Positions 8,785 through 16,902 of a stretch of DNA of 64,000 bases are shown here, in pieces. The first letter of the stretch is position 1. Each line of letters begins with the position of its first letter. Source of the DNA: PGZG01 sp046292765. GTDB taxonomy: Bacteria; Pseudomonadota; Gammaproteobacteria; Pseudomonadales; Alcanivoracaceae. Both the position numbers and the translations under genes were made by a program. The stretch covers positions 1-64,000 of the forward strand of contig JBKBQA010000007.1 in NCBI GenBank assembly GCA_046292765.1, in the 5' to 3' direction. The notes under the pieces were generated by a model, which was not told where the DNA came from, did no database searches, and saw only the letters and a list, made by a program, of their open reading frames with translations.

Positions 8785-9474
8785 TCAGAACAGCCTGATT
8801 TCATCGGCCGTCAGGGCGCGATGCCCACCGGGCGCCAGCGCCAAGTCCAGTGACAATTGTCCGATCTTCTCACGATGCAGCACCTCAACATGGTTCCCCA
8901 CCACCGCCAGCATCCGCTTCACCTGATGGTAACGACCTTCGTCAATGGTCAGGCGCAGACAACATGCCTCAAGCTGTTCAACCTGTGCCGGTAGCGTAGG
9001 CCGATCGTCGCCGTGCAACAGAACACCAGCACGCAACTGCGTGATCATCTGCCTGGTTAATGGTCGCGCCGTCATGACGTGGTAGACCTTGCTGCAAGCG
9101 GATCTCGGCGAAGTGATTCGATGCGACCACTGACCATCCGAACTCAGCAACAGCAGACCGGTCGTGTCGGCATCAAGGCGCCCGACAATATGCAGATCGC
9201 GGCGCAACGCTACCGGCAACAACTGGAGAACTGATGCACCATCACGGTCCGAGGTTGAACTGACCACACCGGCGGGCTTGTGCAACATCAGGTAACGATG
9301 CCCGGGCAAGCTGAGCAGCTCTCCGCGACACCGCACTGCCTGGCCCGGCTGAAGCTGCAGGTTCGCTTTCGGTCGGAGGTCGTCATCGACACTAATCTGG
9401 CCGCGGCTGATCAGTACTTTCACCTCGCGACGCGACAGACCGGTGGCATGGGCAATAAAAAAGTCGAGTCTCAT
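8785..9474 (-). CDS. rsuA: 16S rRNA pseudouridine(516) synthase
   Basis: Isomerises a uridine of 16S rRNA. The 229-residue protein has an N-terminal S4 domain (about 1-50) and the RsuA-family catalytic motif GRLDADTTG with Asp101, close in position to Asp102 of the E. coli enzyme. The start ATG was chosen by length and S4-domain alignment; upstream in-frame codons lie in the phosphatase gene. It follows the PhoD-like gene by 19 bases, so the two may be cotranscribed, with no clear functional link. Confidence 0.93.
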   Translation of the reverse strand: MRLDFFIAHATGLSRREVKVLISRGQISVDDDLRPKANLQLQPGQAVRCRGELLSLPGHRYLMLHKPAGVVSSTSDRDGASVLQLLPVALRRDLHIVGRLDADTTGLLLLSSDGQWSHRITSPRSACSKVYHVMTARPLTRQMITQLRAGVLLHGDDRPTLPAQVEQLEACCLRLTIDEGRYHQVKRMLAVVGNHVEVLHREKIGQLSLDLALAPGGHRALTADEIRLF

Positions 9475-9493
9475 GCCAGCATTCCAGAGCGCC

Positions 9494-10981
9494 TCAGCGT
9501 AGTCGGGTAATAAAAGGCTGACGAAAATCCGCCACCGGCATGTTGTCCGGCCCGGCGCGCTCCCGCACCCGCCACGCATTCGCCTCCAGGCGCACCGCGC
9601 CCAGACCGTCTCGGGCAAAACCGATGGTCATGAAGTGCTCGCTGGTACGGGCCCGAGGGTAGGCAGATCCAATACGGCCGGGACGCGTGGACACCGCTCG
9701 CCCTGCTTCCCGGTAGGCTACCGGTCGGGGCTCCCAGCCAATGGTTCGGGCCGTGTCCTGATCGGGGAACTGCTCTGGTTTGAACGAGGGTGTCGCGGTG
9801 GCCAGACCATTCAGGCCGGTCAGGTTAGACATCGGCGACGAAATGACTTCCACCAGTCGCCCGCCCCGGCCACCGAGCGGCACGGAGCCGATACGACCAA
9901 AATGGACGTCGCCGCTCATCAACACAATGTCATGGCCGCTGTGACCCAGCGCGGCAATAAGGCGGGCATACTGATGCCGGTAACTGCGGAGATTCTTCTC
10001 CCACGGGTCAGTCTCGACAATCAGCGGCTGCGGCAACACCAGCACGCCGGGACAGGTTAGCCCCTGCGCCCACTGACAAAGACGGTCAAAGTCATTATCC
10101 GGCAGCAGCCTGCTGCCGGTGCGCCAGGAACGCAGATCGGCGAGACAAAATGACAGCTCATCTCCGATCGCAAAGGTCTCTACCACCGGGCTGCGCTGGA
10201 TGTTGGCCACCGCATCTTTTGCCGCTGCCTTCCAGGCGCTGCGGACATGAGAAAGGCGCAGCGCCTGCAGTGCCGGAATCGGTGATTTATAGAACGGAAA
10301 ATCGTTCCAGTATTCATGGTCATCCGGCAGCATCCAGGTGCCACCACGAGTGAGAATACTGCCAAGCAATTGCCAGTGTCTGGCGTAATCGCTGGCAATT
10401 CGCTCGCGGATTTCCTTCGGAATCAACGACAGCGAATCAAAGCCGATATCGAGGTAAACCTGGTCGCCACTGAGAAAGGTGATGTCCGGACTGACCCGAC
10501 CGCCCTGCTCGTAAACAGCACGATAGGCTGCAGCGGCTTGACCACCATCGCGGTGACTATAAAAACAACTGCCCAGTCCGACGGTGAACGGCAGCTCCGT
10601 GGGCGAAGGCAGGCGATCAGGCAAGGTACCAAACTCACCATCACGCAGCTCCTGCCACCAAGCGTGCTCCCAGACTCCTTCCACAGCCTCAACCCGACGC
10701 TCGAAAAAGACCCGATACTGTTGACCCGGCACAAGGCCTGTAAAGTGCACAACAGCATAAAAGCGCTGGCTCATGTTGCGGAACGGGCGTTGCCAGTGAT
10801 GCCTGTCGATGGTCTGGTGATGGCGATTACCCGCCCCATCCTCAATCACTACCCGTGCAACATCAGGCATCTTCATGTAGGGAAACAGTGTGCCTACCCA
10901 GATCTCGGCGCCAGTCTGCGTGACCCGCTGGATCACCATCGACCAGTCTGCCGTAACGGTTACCGGTGCGTCCTGACTCAT
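9494..10981 (-). CDS. PhoD-like metallophosphatase
   Basis: A 495-residue protein of the PhoD/alkaline phosphatase D fold. Metal-site motifs are seen in order: LGSCF near residue 140, FLSGDQVYLD, LPDDHEYWNDF and MSGDVHFGRIG. No signal peptide is visible, unlike secreted PhoD, so it probably acts in the cytoplasm. Two adjacent ATG codons (10984 and 10981) follow GGGAGGA; the second has the better spacing. It lies 25 bases downstream of the HMG-CoA reductase gene on the same strand and may be cotranscribed. The substrate is unknown. Confidence 0.85.
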   Translation of the reverse strand: MSQDAPVTVTADWSMVIQRVTQTGAEIWVGTLFPYMKMPDVARVVIEDGAGNRHHQTIDRHHWQRPFRNMSQRFYAVVHFTGLVPGQQYRVFFERRVEAVEGVWEHAWWQELRDGEFGTLPDRLPSPTELPFTVGLGSCFYSHRDGGQAAAAYRAVYEQGGRVSPDITFLSGDQVYLDIGFDSLSLIPKEIRERIASDYARHWQLLGSILTRGGTWMLPDDHEYWNDFPFYKSPIPALQALRLSHVRSAWKAAAKDAVANIQRSPVVETFAIGDELSFCLADLRSWRTGSRLLPDNDFDRLCQWAQGLTCPGVLVLPQPLIVETDPWEKNLRSYRHQYARLIAALGHSGHDIVLMSGDVHFGRIGSVPLGGRGGRLVEVISSPMSNLTGLNGLATATPSFKPEQFPDQDTARTIGWEPRPVAYREAGRAVSTRPGRIGSAYPRARTSEHFMTIGFARDGLGAVRLEANAWRVRERAGPDNMPVADFRQPFITRLR

Positions 10982-11006
10982 CATGATTCCTCCCTGAATG
11001 CTGTTG

Positions 11007-12185
11007 TCAGGGCCGATTGCGACCATAGCGGTCGTGGCTGGATACCCACTCGTCCGCAACAATCGCAGCGCCCAGCGACAACTCGCCACAGAGCACCACA
11101 GCGGCCACAATTTCTGCCAGTCTGGCAACCTTGCCCTGACCATAGCAACCCAACACTTCCAGACACTCGCGTTGAGTCGGCAAGCCGGTACCGCCGCCGT
11201 AGGTGGCGACGATCAGCGCCGGAATGGTGACGGAAAAGTAGTAGTCTCCGTTATCTTTTAACTCGGTATAGACCATACCCGCCGACGATTCGGCCACGTT
11301 CGCCACATCCTGACCGCACGCAATAAACATGGCGGTAATGCCGTTGGCAAAGTGAGAGCCATTGTTGACAGAACCCGCCAGCATGGCGCCGGCGTTGGAC
11401 AGCTGACGCTGGTAATGCATTGCCTTGCTGCTGGTGTGGAGGACCTTCTCCACCAGTGCGGCAGGCAACGTAATTTCGGCGACCACCCGCTTGCCTCGAC
11501 TGTGAAGGGCATTGACTACCGAGTGCTTCTTGTCGGTATCAAAATTGGCCGCCAGAGTGAAATGCTCAAGCCCTGGCGGTTGCTGCTCCAGAATCCACTG
11601 GCAGGCGTGCCGGGTGGCCTTGCTGACCATATTCTGTCCGGCCGCATCGCCGGTGGTGAAATTGAAGCGCAGCCAGCGCATCTTGCCCTGGGCGAACTGC
11701 TGGATATCGCGCAAATGACCGCTGCGCGTGGTTTCCTCTGCCCTGGCTTTGATGGCAGAGAAGTGCTCTTGCACCCAGAGGCCAAACTCGCGAGCGTTAC
11801 GGGCATTATCGAATACGAACAACGGCGCGCGCTGCATGCAGTCATCAATAACCGTGGTGATCACCCCGCCCGCCGCCGAAACAATACGCATGCCGCGGTT
11901 ATAGCTCGCAACCAGCGTGCCTTCAGTGGTCGCCATCGGGATATAGAAATCGCCCTGCGCTGCTTCGCCGTTGATGCGTAGCGGGCCAGCAAAGCCGAGG
12001 GGGATCTGGGCAACGCCGGAAAAATTTTCGATGTTGCCGGGGAGTACGGCGGGATCTATCGAAAAACTGCCAACGTGTTCAAGCGAGGCGCCGGTACGCG
12101 CCGTCACGAAGGTTCGCCGTGTTGCCGCCATGGCAGTGCTGTAATCGGTTTGGGGGTCTCGGGGAATCTTGTTGTTATCGGTCAC
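11007..12185 (-). CDS. Hydroxymethylglutaryl-CoA reductase, class I type
   Basis: Catalyses HMG-CoA to mevalonate with NAD(P)H. The 392-residue protein is a soluble catalytic domain. Motifs follow the class I (eukaryote/archaea-like) pattern: PMATTEG with Glu88, TGDAAGQNM (179-187), FDTDKK (catalytic Lys about 219), GQDVAN (Asp293) and a C-terminal SSHDRYG with the catalytic His384. Translation starts at GTG behind GGAG. Most gammaproteobacteria use the MEP route and lack this enzyme. No other mevalonate-pathway gene is in the window, so its direction (synthesis or mevalonate use) is open. Confidence 0.93.
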   Translation of the reverse strand: MTDNNKIPRDPQTDYSTAMAATRRTFVTARTGASLEHVGSFSIDPAVLPGNIENFSGVAQIPLGFAGPLRINGEAAQGDFYIPMATTEGTLVASYNRGMRIVSAAGGVITTVIDDCMQRAPLFVFDNARNAREFGLWVQEHFSAIKARAEETTRSGHLRDIQQFAQGKMRWLRFNFTTGDAAGQNMVSKATRHACQWILEQQPPGLEHFTLAANFDTDKKHSVVNALHSRGKRVVAEITLPAALVEKVLHTSSKAMHYQRQLSNAGAMLAGSVNNGSHFANGITAMFIACGQDVANVAESSAGMVYTELKDNGDYYFSVTIPALIVATYGGGTGLPTQRECLEVLGCYGQGKVARLAEIVAAVVLCGELSLGAAIVADEWVSSHDRYGRNRP

Positions 12186-12251
12186 TACAGGCTCCGCTCC
12201 AGATCAGAAGCGGTATGGATAGCACGGCGCCGGAGCGCGAACAACCGGATA

Positions 12252-12590
12252 TCAGATCGAGAAAGAGGAACCGCAACCGCAGGTCGAGGTGGCGTTCGGG
12301 TTCTGCACCACAAAACGGCTGCCCATCAAACCCTGATCGTAGTCAACTTCCGACCCGCTCAGGTACTGAATGCTCATGGCATCAACAAGCAAAGTGACAT
12401 CACCATTATCGACGATGGTGTCGTCGTCATTGACGCGTTCATCGAAGGTGAAACCGTAGGAGAAGCCCGAGCAGCCGCCGCCGGTGATGTACACCCGGAG
12501 CTTCAGGGCAGCATTGCCCTCCTCTTCACGCAACTCGCGGACCTTGGCGGCGGCACGGTCGGTGAAGGCAATGACGGCGGACTCACTCAT
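12252..12590 (-). CDS. erpA: A-type iron-sulfur cluster carrier ErpA
   Basis: Delivers Fe-S clusters to target proteins, including the isoprenoid enzymes IspG and IspH in E. coli. The 112-residue protein has the three cluster-ligating cysteines of the family: Cys40 in GGCSGF and Cys104/Cys106 in the CGCG tail. It lies between the bactofilin and HMG-CoA reductase genes on the same strand. The same erpA-to-argC neighbourhood occurs in Pseudomonas. Confidence 0.96.
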   Translation of the reverse strand: MSESAVIAFTDRAAAKVRELREEEGNAALKLRVYITGGGCSGFSYGFTFDERVNDDDTIVDNGDVTLLVDAMSIQYLSGSEVDYDQGLMGSRFVVQNPNATSTCGCGSSFSI

Positions 12591-12668
12591 GGCGAACGGT
12601 CAGGCTGGAGACTGGAGGGGCATGGTGTAATACCCGACAAAAACAGTCAAGTATTAGCCCTGCCCCGA

Positions 12669-13097
12669 CTACGCCTTCTTGCCATCCTTGCCATTGCCAC
12701 CGTTGACCTGATCCGGATGGGGCAGGTGCTTGCGCTCATTCTGGCGCACCAGCTTGCCGTCCACTTGGGCACCCATCACCATCTCGATCAGGGTGTAGTA
12801 GACATTGCCCTCAATGACCGCCTTCTCCGCCAGCTCCAGGTGCTCGGAGGCATGCACGTCACCTTCGACCTTGCCATTAACGACGATCTTCGGCACCCGG
12901 ATTTCACCCTGAATCTTGCCGGTTTCACCGATCACCAGACGACCGCCCTCAGCGCCGACACTGATGTTGCCCACCACCGTGCCAAGTACATGCAGGCCGC
13001 CGGTGAACTGGATATCACCACGAATCTCTGCGCTCGGCGCGATCAGGGTATGGTTGCTGTAATTCTCTTTTACCGGTTTTTTATCCCGCCCAAGCAC
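12669..13097 (-). CDS. Bactofilin (polymer-forming cytoskeletal protein)
   Basis: A 142-residue protein with the bactofilin right-handed beta-helix (about 18-120; repeats such as EIRGDIQF, TVVGNISV and KVEGDVHA), flanked by short polar tails. Bactofilins polymerise without nucleotide and organise cell-wall enzymes. The start I support is a GTG behind AGGAGAG inside the end of the upstream gene, giving a 17-base overlap. A longer reading frame back to 13199 has no ribosome-binding site and no conserved sequence. Confidence 0.9.
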   Translation of the reverse strand: MLGRDKKPVKENYSNHTLIAPSAEIRGDIQFTGGLHVLGTVVGNISVGAEGGRLVIGETGKIQGEIRVPKIVVNGKVEGDVHASEHLELAEKAVIEGNVYYTLIEMVMGAQVDGKLVRQNERKHLPHPDQVNGGNGKDGKKA

Positions 13098-13836
13098 CGC
13101 TTCTCTCCTGTAACTGCCAAATATAGGTTTTTTCGGTTTTCTGGTTACGCCGGGTGCCACTGATGGCTTCCACGGTGATCTGCTCCGCCTGAACGTCATC
13201 CGGAAGCCGCAAGCGCCCAGTCAGCTCCTGAAAGTACCGGAAACGGAACCGGGTTTCACTGCCTTCCACCAGCATGTCACTGCCGCTCAACTGGACCGCC
13301 TCGTTACCCTGTCGCCCGGCCAGGCGGAGCAACACATCGCCGGCGACGTTATTGCGATTGTCGCCAACCTGCGTCAATACCAGCCGGAAGGCCACCTCAC
13401 CGCTGGTTCCGGCGGGGGCCAGTTCGAACCGTTCGATCCTTAGCCCCTGCTCCACCGAGCCGGGAGCCATGACACTTTTATAGAAAGCCACGGCCTCTTC
13501 CAGCTCGGCCAGTTGCCCGCGCAGGTCACGGATCTCGCTGCGAACCTGCTCCTGAGCCTGCTGGGCGACCTGGGTGCCCGTGCGATGCAGGGCGAGTTCA
13601 TTTCGCGCCGATTGCAGCGCCGAATCGAGCCGGGTGACCTGATCAGTGAGCCGGGCACGATCGCGCTCCAGTCGACTGGTGTTTTCCCGGACACTGATCT
13701 GACCGCCGACAAATGCAGCCATCAGCAGCAGCAATACCGCCAGCGACCCGTACACCCGGAGCCGTCGACGCCGGCGCCGATTGATCGGCACCAGCACCAT
13801 GTCGTCCACCGGGCTCCCCGGCCGCTTCTTTGCCAT
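13081..13836 (-). CDS. DUF6776-like coiled-coil inner-membrane protein
   Basis: A 251-residue protein of unknown function. It has a basic N-terminus (RRRRRRLR), one membrane helix at about 31-47, a coiled coil (about 50-120; RLERDRARLTDQVTRLDSAL type heptads) and a C-terminal periplasmic beta-rich domain. It sits between argC and bactofilin; the overlap with bactofilin suggests they work together, perhaps as a membrane anchor for the bactofilin polymer (inference). The ATG is two bases past the argC stop; a TTG at 13842 is also possible. Confidence 0.85.
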   Translation of the reverse strand: MAKKRPGSPVDDMVLVPINRRRRRRLRVYGSLAVLLLLMAAFVGGQISVRENTSRLERDRARLTDQVTRLDSALQSARNELALHRTGTQVAQQAQEQVRSEIRDLRGQLAELEEAVAFYKSVMAPGSVEQGLRIERFELAPAGTSGEVAFRLVLTQVGDNRNNVAGDVLLRLAGRQGNEAVQLSGSDMLVEGSETRFRFRYFQELTGRLRLPDDVQAEQITVEAISGTRRNQKTEKTYIWQLQERSGAWAG

Positions 13837-13838
13837 GA

Positions 13839-14897
13839 TCAAGGCAGCAACGCGGCGCCGGTCAGCCCGGCATCTTCCGGCAGACCGAACATGATATTCA
13901 TGTTCTGCACCGCCTGACCGGCGGCGCCTTTGGTGAGGTTGTCGATGACCGACAGGATCACCAGCATGTCACGCCCCTGAGGACGGTGAATGGCAATACG
14001 GCAGTGGTTGGCACCTTTGACGAACCGGGTCTCCGGATGGCTGCCCGCTGGCATGACATCGACGAAGGGTTCGTCCGCGTAGCGGCGCTCATATTCCGCC
14101 TGAATCACATCCAGCGACGGCGTGCTGGCGGTCACCGGTGCGTACAGAGTGGAGTGGATCCCGCGAATCATCGGCAGCAGATGGGGCACGAAGGTAATCC
14201 GCACCGGCTCGCCAGCGATGTCGGCGAGGCCTTGCTCGATTTCCGGCAGGTGGCGATGGCCGGCGACACCGTAGGCCTTGAAGCTGTCACTGGCCTCGGC
14301 CATCAGCATCGGCACCTTGGCCTGACGCCCGGCGCCACTGATGCCGGAGGCGCTGTTGGAAATCAGCCGCTGGGTGTCGGTCCAGCCCTGCTCAAGCAGC
14401 GGCAACAGACCGAGCTGCACCGAGGTGGGGTAGCAGCCCGGACAGGCCACCAGCCGGGCATCACGGATGGTGGCCCGGTTTGTCTCCGGCAGCCCGTACA
14501 CCGCCTCGGCCAACAATTCCGGGCACTCGTGGGGTTCGCCGTACCAGTCACTCCAGAGCGCCGCATTGCGAATGCGGAAGTCGGCGGACAGGTCCACCAC
14601 CCGCACCTTCTCTGCCAGCAGCTCCGGCATCATGCGCATGGCGACGTTGTGCGGAGTAGCAAAAAAGACCACATCACAGCTCGCCAGCAACTTCACGTCC
14701 GGCACCGAGAAGCGCAGGTCATAGTGGCCGCGCAGGCTCGGAAACATGTCGGCGACGGCGACGCCATCCTCGGAGCGCGAGGTAATGGCCACCACCTCGG
14801 CCTGCGGATGGGCCGCCAGCAGTCGCAGCAACTCGACGCCGGTATACCCGGTTCCGCCGACGATGCCGATCCGCAAACGGGATGACGCTGAACCCAT
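13839..14897 (-). CDS. argC: N-acetyl-gamma-glutamyl-phosphate reductase
   Basis: Third step of arginine synthesis: NADPH-dependent reduction of N-acetylglutamyl phosphate. The 352-residue enzyme has the Rossmann motif GIVGGTGYTG (11-20) and the catalytic Cys155 in CPGCYPT. The ATG was chosen at the conserved N-terminus; an upstream ATG at 14963 adds an unrelated leader. It heads the minus-strand set argC, DUF6776, bactofilin, erpA and is divergent from hemJ with about 157 bases between. Confidence 0.97.
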   Translation of the reverse strand: MGSASSRLRIGIVGGTGYTGVELLRLLAAHPQAEVVAITSRSEDGVAVADMFPSLRGHYDLRFSVPDVKLLASCDVVFFATPHNVAMRMMPELLAEKVRVVDLSADFRIRNAALWSDWYGEPHECPELLAEAVYGLPETNRATIRDARLVACPGCYPTSVQLGLLPLLEQGWTDTQRLISNSASGISGAGRQAKVPMLMAEASDSFKAYGVAGHRHLPEIEQGLADIAGEPVRITFVPHLLPMIRGIHSTLYAPVTASTPSLDVIQAEYERRYADEPFVDVMPAGSHPETRFVKGANHCRIAIHRPQGRDMLVILSVIDNLTKGAAGQAVQNMNIMFGLPEDAGLTGAALLP

Positions 14898-15054
14898 GAC
14901 CTGCTCTCCGCAAAAGTGGGGTGAAAGGAGGGGCATGATAGGAAGGCCCCGCCGGCCCGGCAACCCGCGTGTTGCGCAGATGTGATGCGGATAGCGCTGA
15001 CCACACCGTCACCCCGCACTTTGTTATCATGGGCGCCCCTGACGGAGCGCCCCC

Positions 15055-15477
15055 ATGTACCTTTGGATCAAAGCCTTTCACCTGATCGCCGTGGTGACCT
15101 GGTTCGCCGCCCTTTTTTACCTGCCCAGGCTGTTCGTCTACCACGCCATGGCCGAAGACCAGATCAGCCGCGAGCGCTTCAAGGTCATGGAACGCAAGCT
15201 CTACCGGGGCATCATGACGCCGTCGATGATCGTTGTTCTGGTGCTGGGCGGGTGGCTGCTGTATCTCAATCCGGGCCTGATGAAGCAGGGCTGGATGCAT
15301 GCCAAACTGGCGCTGGTGCTGCTGCTGGTAGGTTATCACCATGTCTGCCTCGTCTACCTGAAGCGTTTTGCCGCAGATGCGAATACCCGCAGCCATGTGT
15401 TCTACCGCTGGTTTAACGAGGCACCGGTGCTGGCACTGATTGCCGTGATCTGTCTGGCGGTGGTCAGGCCGTTCTGA
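15055..15477 (+). CDS. hemJ: Protoporphyrinogen IX oxidase HemJ
   Basis: A 140-residue inner-membrane protein of the HemJ/UPF0093 family that oxidises protoporphyrinogen IX late in heme synthesis. Four membrane helices and the conserved KAFHLIAVVTWFA, FYLPRLFVYH and WMHAKLALV motifs with two key histidines are present. GGAG lies seven bases before the ATG. It is 44 bases upstream of thiD and shares the strand with hemL, so two tetrapyrrole genes sit in this block. Confidence 0.94.
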   Translation: MYLWIKAFHLIAVVTWFAALFYLPRLFVYHAMAEDQISRERFKVMERKLYRGIMTPSMIVVLVLGGWLLYLNPGLMKQGWMHAKLALVLLLVGYHHVCLVYLKRFAADANTRSHVFYRWFNEAPVLALIAVICLAVVRPF

Positions 15478-15521
15478 TTGCCGGCCGACGCCGTCACCGG
15501 TGTCGCCGAGGAGAGTCCACC

Positions 15522-16283
15522 ATGAAACCCAATGTGCTGGTGATCGCCGGCCACGATCCCTCCGGTGGTGCTGGCATCCATGCCGACATCGAGGCCATTC
15601 ACAGCCTTGGCGCCCTGCCGGCCACCCTGATCACCGGACTCACGGTGCAAAACAGCCAGCAGGTGCTCGGCTTCGAGCTGGTCAGCCTCGACCTGCTGCA
15701 GCGTCAGGCCGACGCCCTGCTTGACGACATGACCTTTCAGGCGGTCAAGATCGGCATGACCGGCAGCCCCGCCATCATCCGGTTTATCGCCACTGTGCTG
15801 GATCGCCTGCCCGGCGTACCGGTGGTGCTCGATCCGGTGCTGGCCGCCGAATCCGGCGGCAGCCTCGGCGAGCAGTCTGTTCCGGCGGCTCTGCTCGAGC
15901 TGCTGTTCCCGCGCGCCACGTTGGCCACTCCGAACTTGCCGGAGGCGGAGCGGTTGTCTGCACTGCGCGGCGTTCAGGCCGCCGGCGAGGCGCTGCTCGG
16001 CCACGGTTGCCCGGCAGTTCTGATCACCGGTACTCACGACGATACCGAGGCGGTCCACAATCATCTTTTTACGGCCAAGGGCGTCGCTGATTGGTCCTGG
16101 CCGCGCCTGCCCGGCAGCTATCACGGCTCCGGCTGCACGCTGGCAAGCGCCTGCGCCGCCCGTCTCGCCCACGGCGTGATCCTTGAGACGGCGCTTACCG
16201 AGGCTCAGGAATATGTCCATCGCACCCTGCGCAAGGCCTGGCAGGCCGGTCGCGGCCAACTGATCCCGGATCGCCGTGGCTGA
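15522..16283 (+). CDS. thiD: Hydroxymethylpyrimidine/phosphomethylpyrimidine kinase
   Basis: Phosphorylates HMP twice to give HMP-diphosphate for thiamine synthesis. The 253-residue protein begins with the family motif VLVIAGHDPSGGAGI and ends its fold with GSGCTLASA (anion hole and catalytic Cys region). GAGGAGAG precedes the ATG. No TPP riboswitch is visible upstream; the gap to hemJ is only 44 bases. The last eight bases overlap thiE. Confidence 0.95.
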   Translation: MKPNVLVIAGHDPSGGAGIHADIEAIHSLGALPATLITGLTVQNSQQVLGFELVSLDLLQRQADALLDDMTFQAVKIGMTGSPAIIRFIATVLDRLPGVPVVLDPVLAAESGGSLGEQSVPAALLELLFPRATLATPNLPEAERLSALRGVQAAGEALLGHGCPAVLITGTHDDTEAVHNHLFTAKGVADWSWPRLPGSYHGSGCTLASACAARLAHGVILETALTEAQEYVHRTLRKAWQAGRGQLIPDRRG

Positions 16284-16902
16284 GTTGCGAGGCCTCTACG
16301 CCATTACCGATCCGGTGTTGCTGGATGATGCCCGGCTGCTACCCGCCTGCGCGGCAGCCCTGCGTGGCGGTGCCCGTCTGCTTCAGTACCGCGACAAGCC
16401 GGCCAGCGACCGCCAGCGACAGCAACGTGTCGCCAGCCTGCGCGACCTGTGCCGCGACCATGGCGCCCTGCTGCTGATCAATGATGATCCGCTGCTGGCC
16501 GCCCGTGTCGGCGCTGATGGGGTCCATATCGGCCAATCGGACGGCGGCCTCGCACGCGCTCGGGACATCCTTGGCCCGACCGCCATCATCGGCATCACCT
16601 GCCATGGCAGCGCTGAAATGGCAATGTCCGCAGCCGAAGCGGGCGCTGACTACGTTGCCTTTGGCCGGTTCTACCCTTCGCTTACCAAACCACAGGCTTC
16701 GACAGCCGACCCGGCGGTGCTTGCTACCCTGCTGCCAATCCCCAAGGTGGCCATCGGCGGCGTCACACCGGATAATGCCGCGGCGCTGCTGCACGCCGGC
16801 GCCGACATGCTGGCCGTCATCCATGGCCTGTTCGGTGCCGACGATATCGAAGCCCGGGCGCGCCAGTTTTCCCGCTTGTTTGCTTTAAAGGATTGTCCAT
16901 GA
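16276..16902 (+). CDS. thiE: Thiamine-phosphate synthase
   Basis: Joins HMP-diphosphate and thiazole phosphate to make thiamine phosphate. The 208-residue TIM barrel shows QYRDK near residue 38, LLINDDPLLA, GVHIGQSDG and GITCHGSAE. The start is a GTG overlapping the thiD stop by eight bases, so translation is probably coupled. The stop overlaps the hemL start (ATGA). Confidence 0.95.
   Translation: MAELRGLYAITDPVLLDDARLLPACAAALRGGARLLQYRDKPASDRQRQQRVASLRDLCRDHGALLLINDDPLLAARVGADGVHIGQSDGGLARARDILGPTAIIGITCHGSAEMAMSAAEAGADYVAFGRFYPSLTKPQASTADPAVLATLLPIPKVAIGGVTPDNAAALLHAGADMLAVIHGLFGADDIEARARQFSRLFALKDCP

Noticed and set aside
13098..13199. Bactofilin starting at an upstream ATG inside the coiled-coil gene
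   Set aside because: No ribosome-binding site and non-conserved basic sequence; the GTG at 13097 behind AGGAGAG is better.
15478..15521. A TPP riboswitch ahead of thiD
   Set aside because: The gap is only 44 bases and holds a Shine-Dalgarno but no thi-box sequence.
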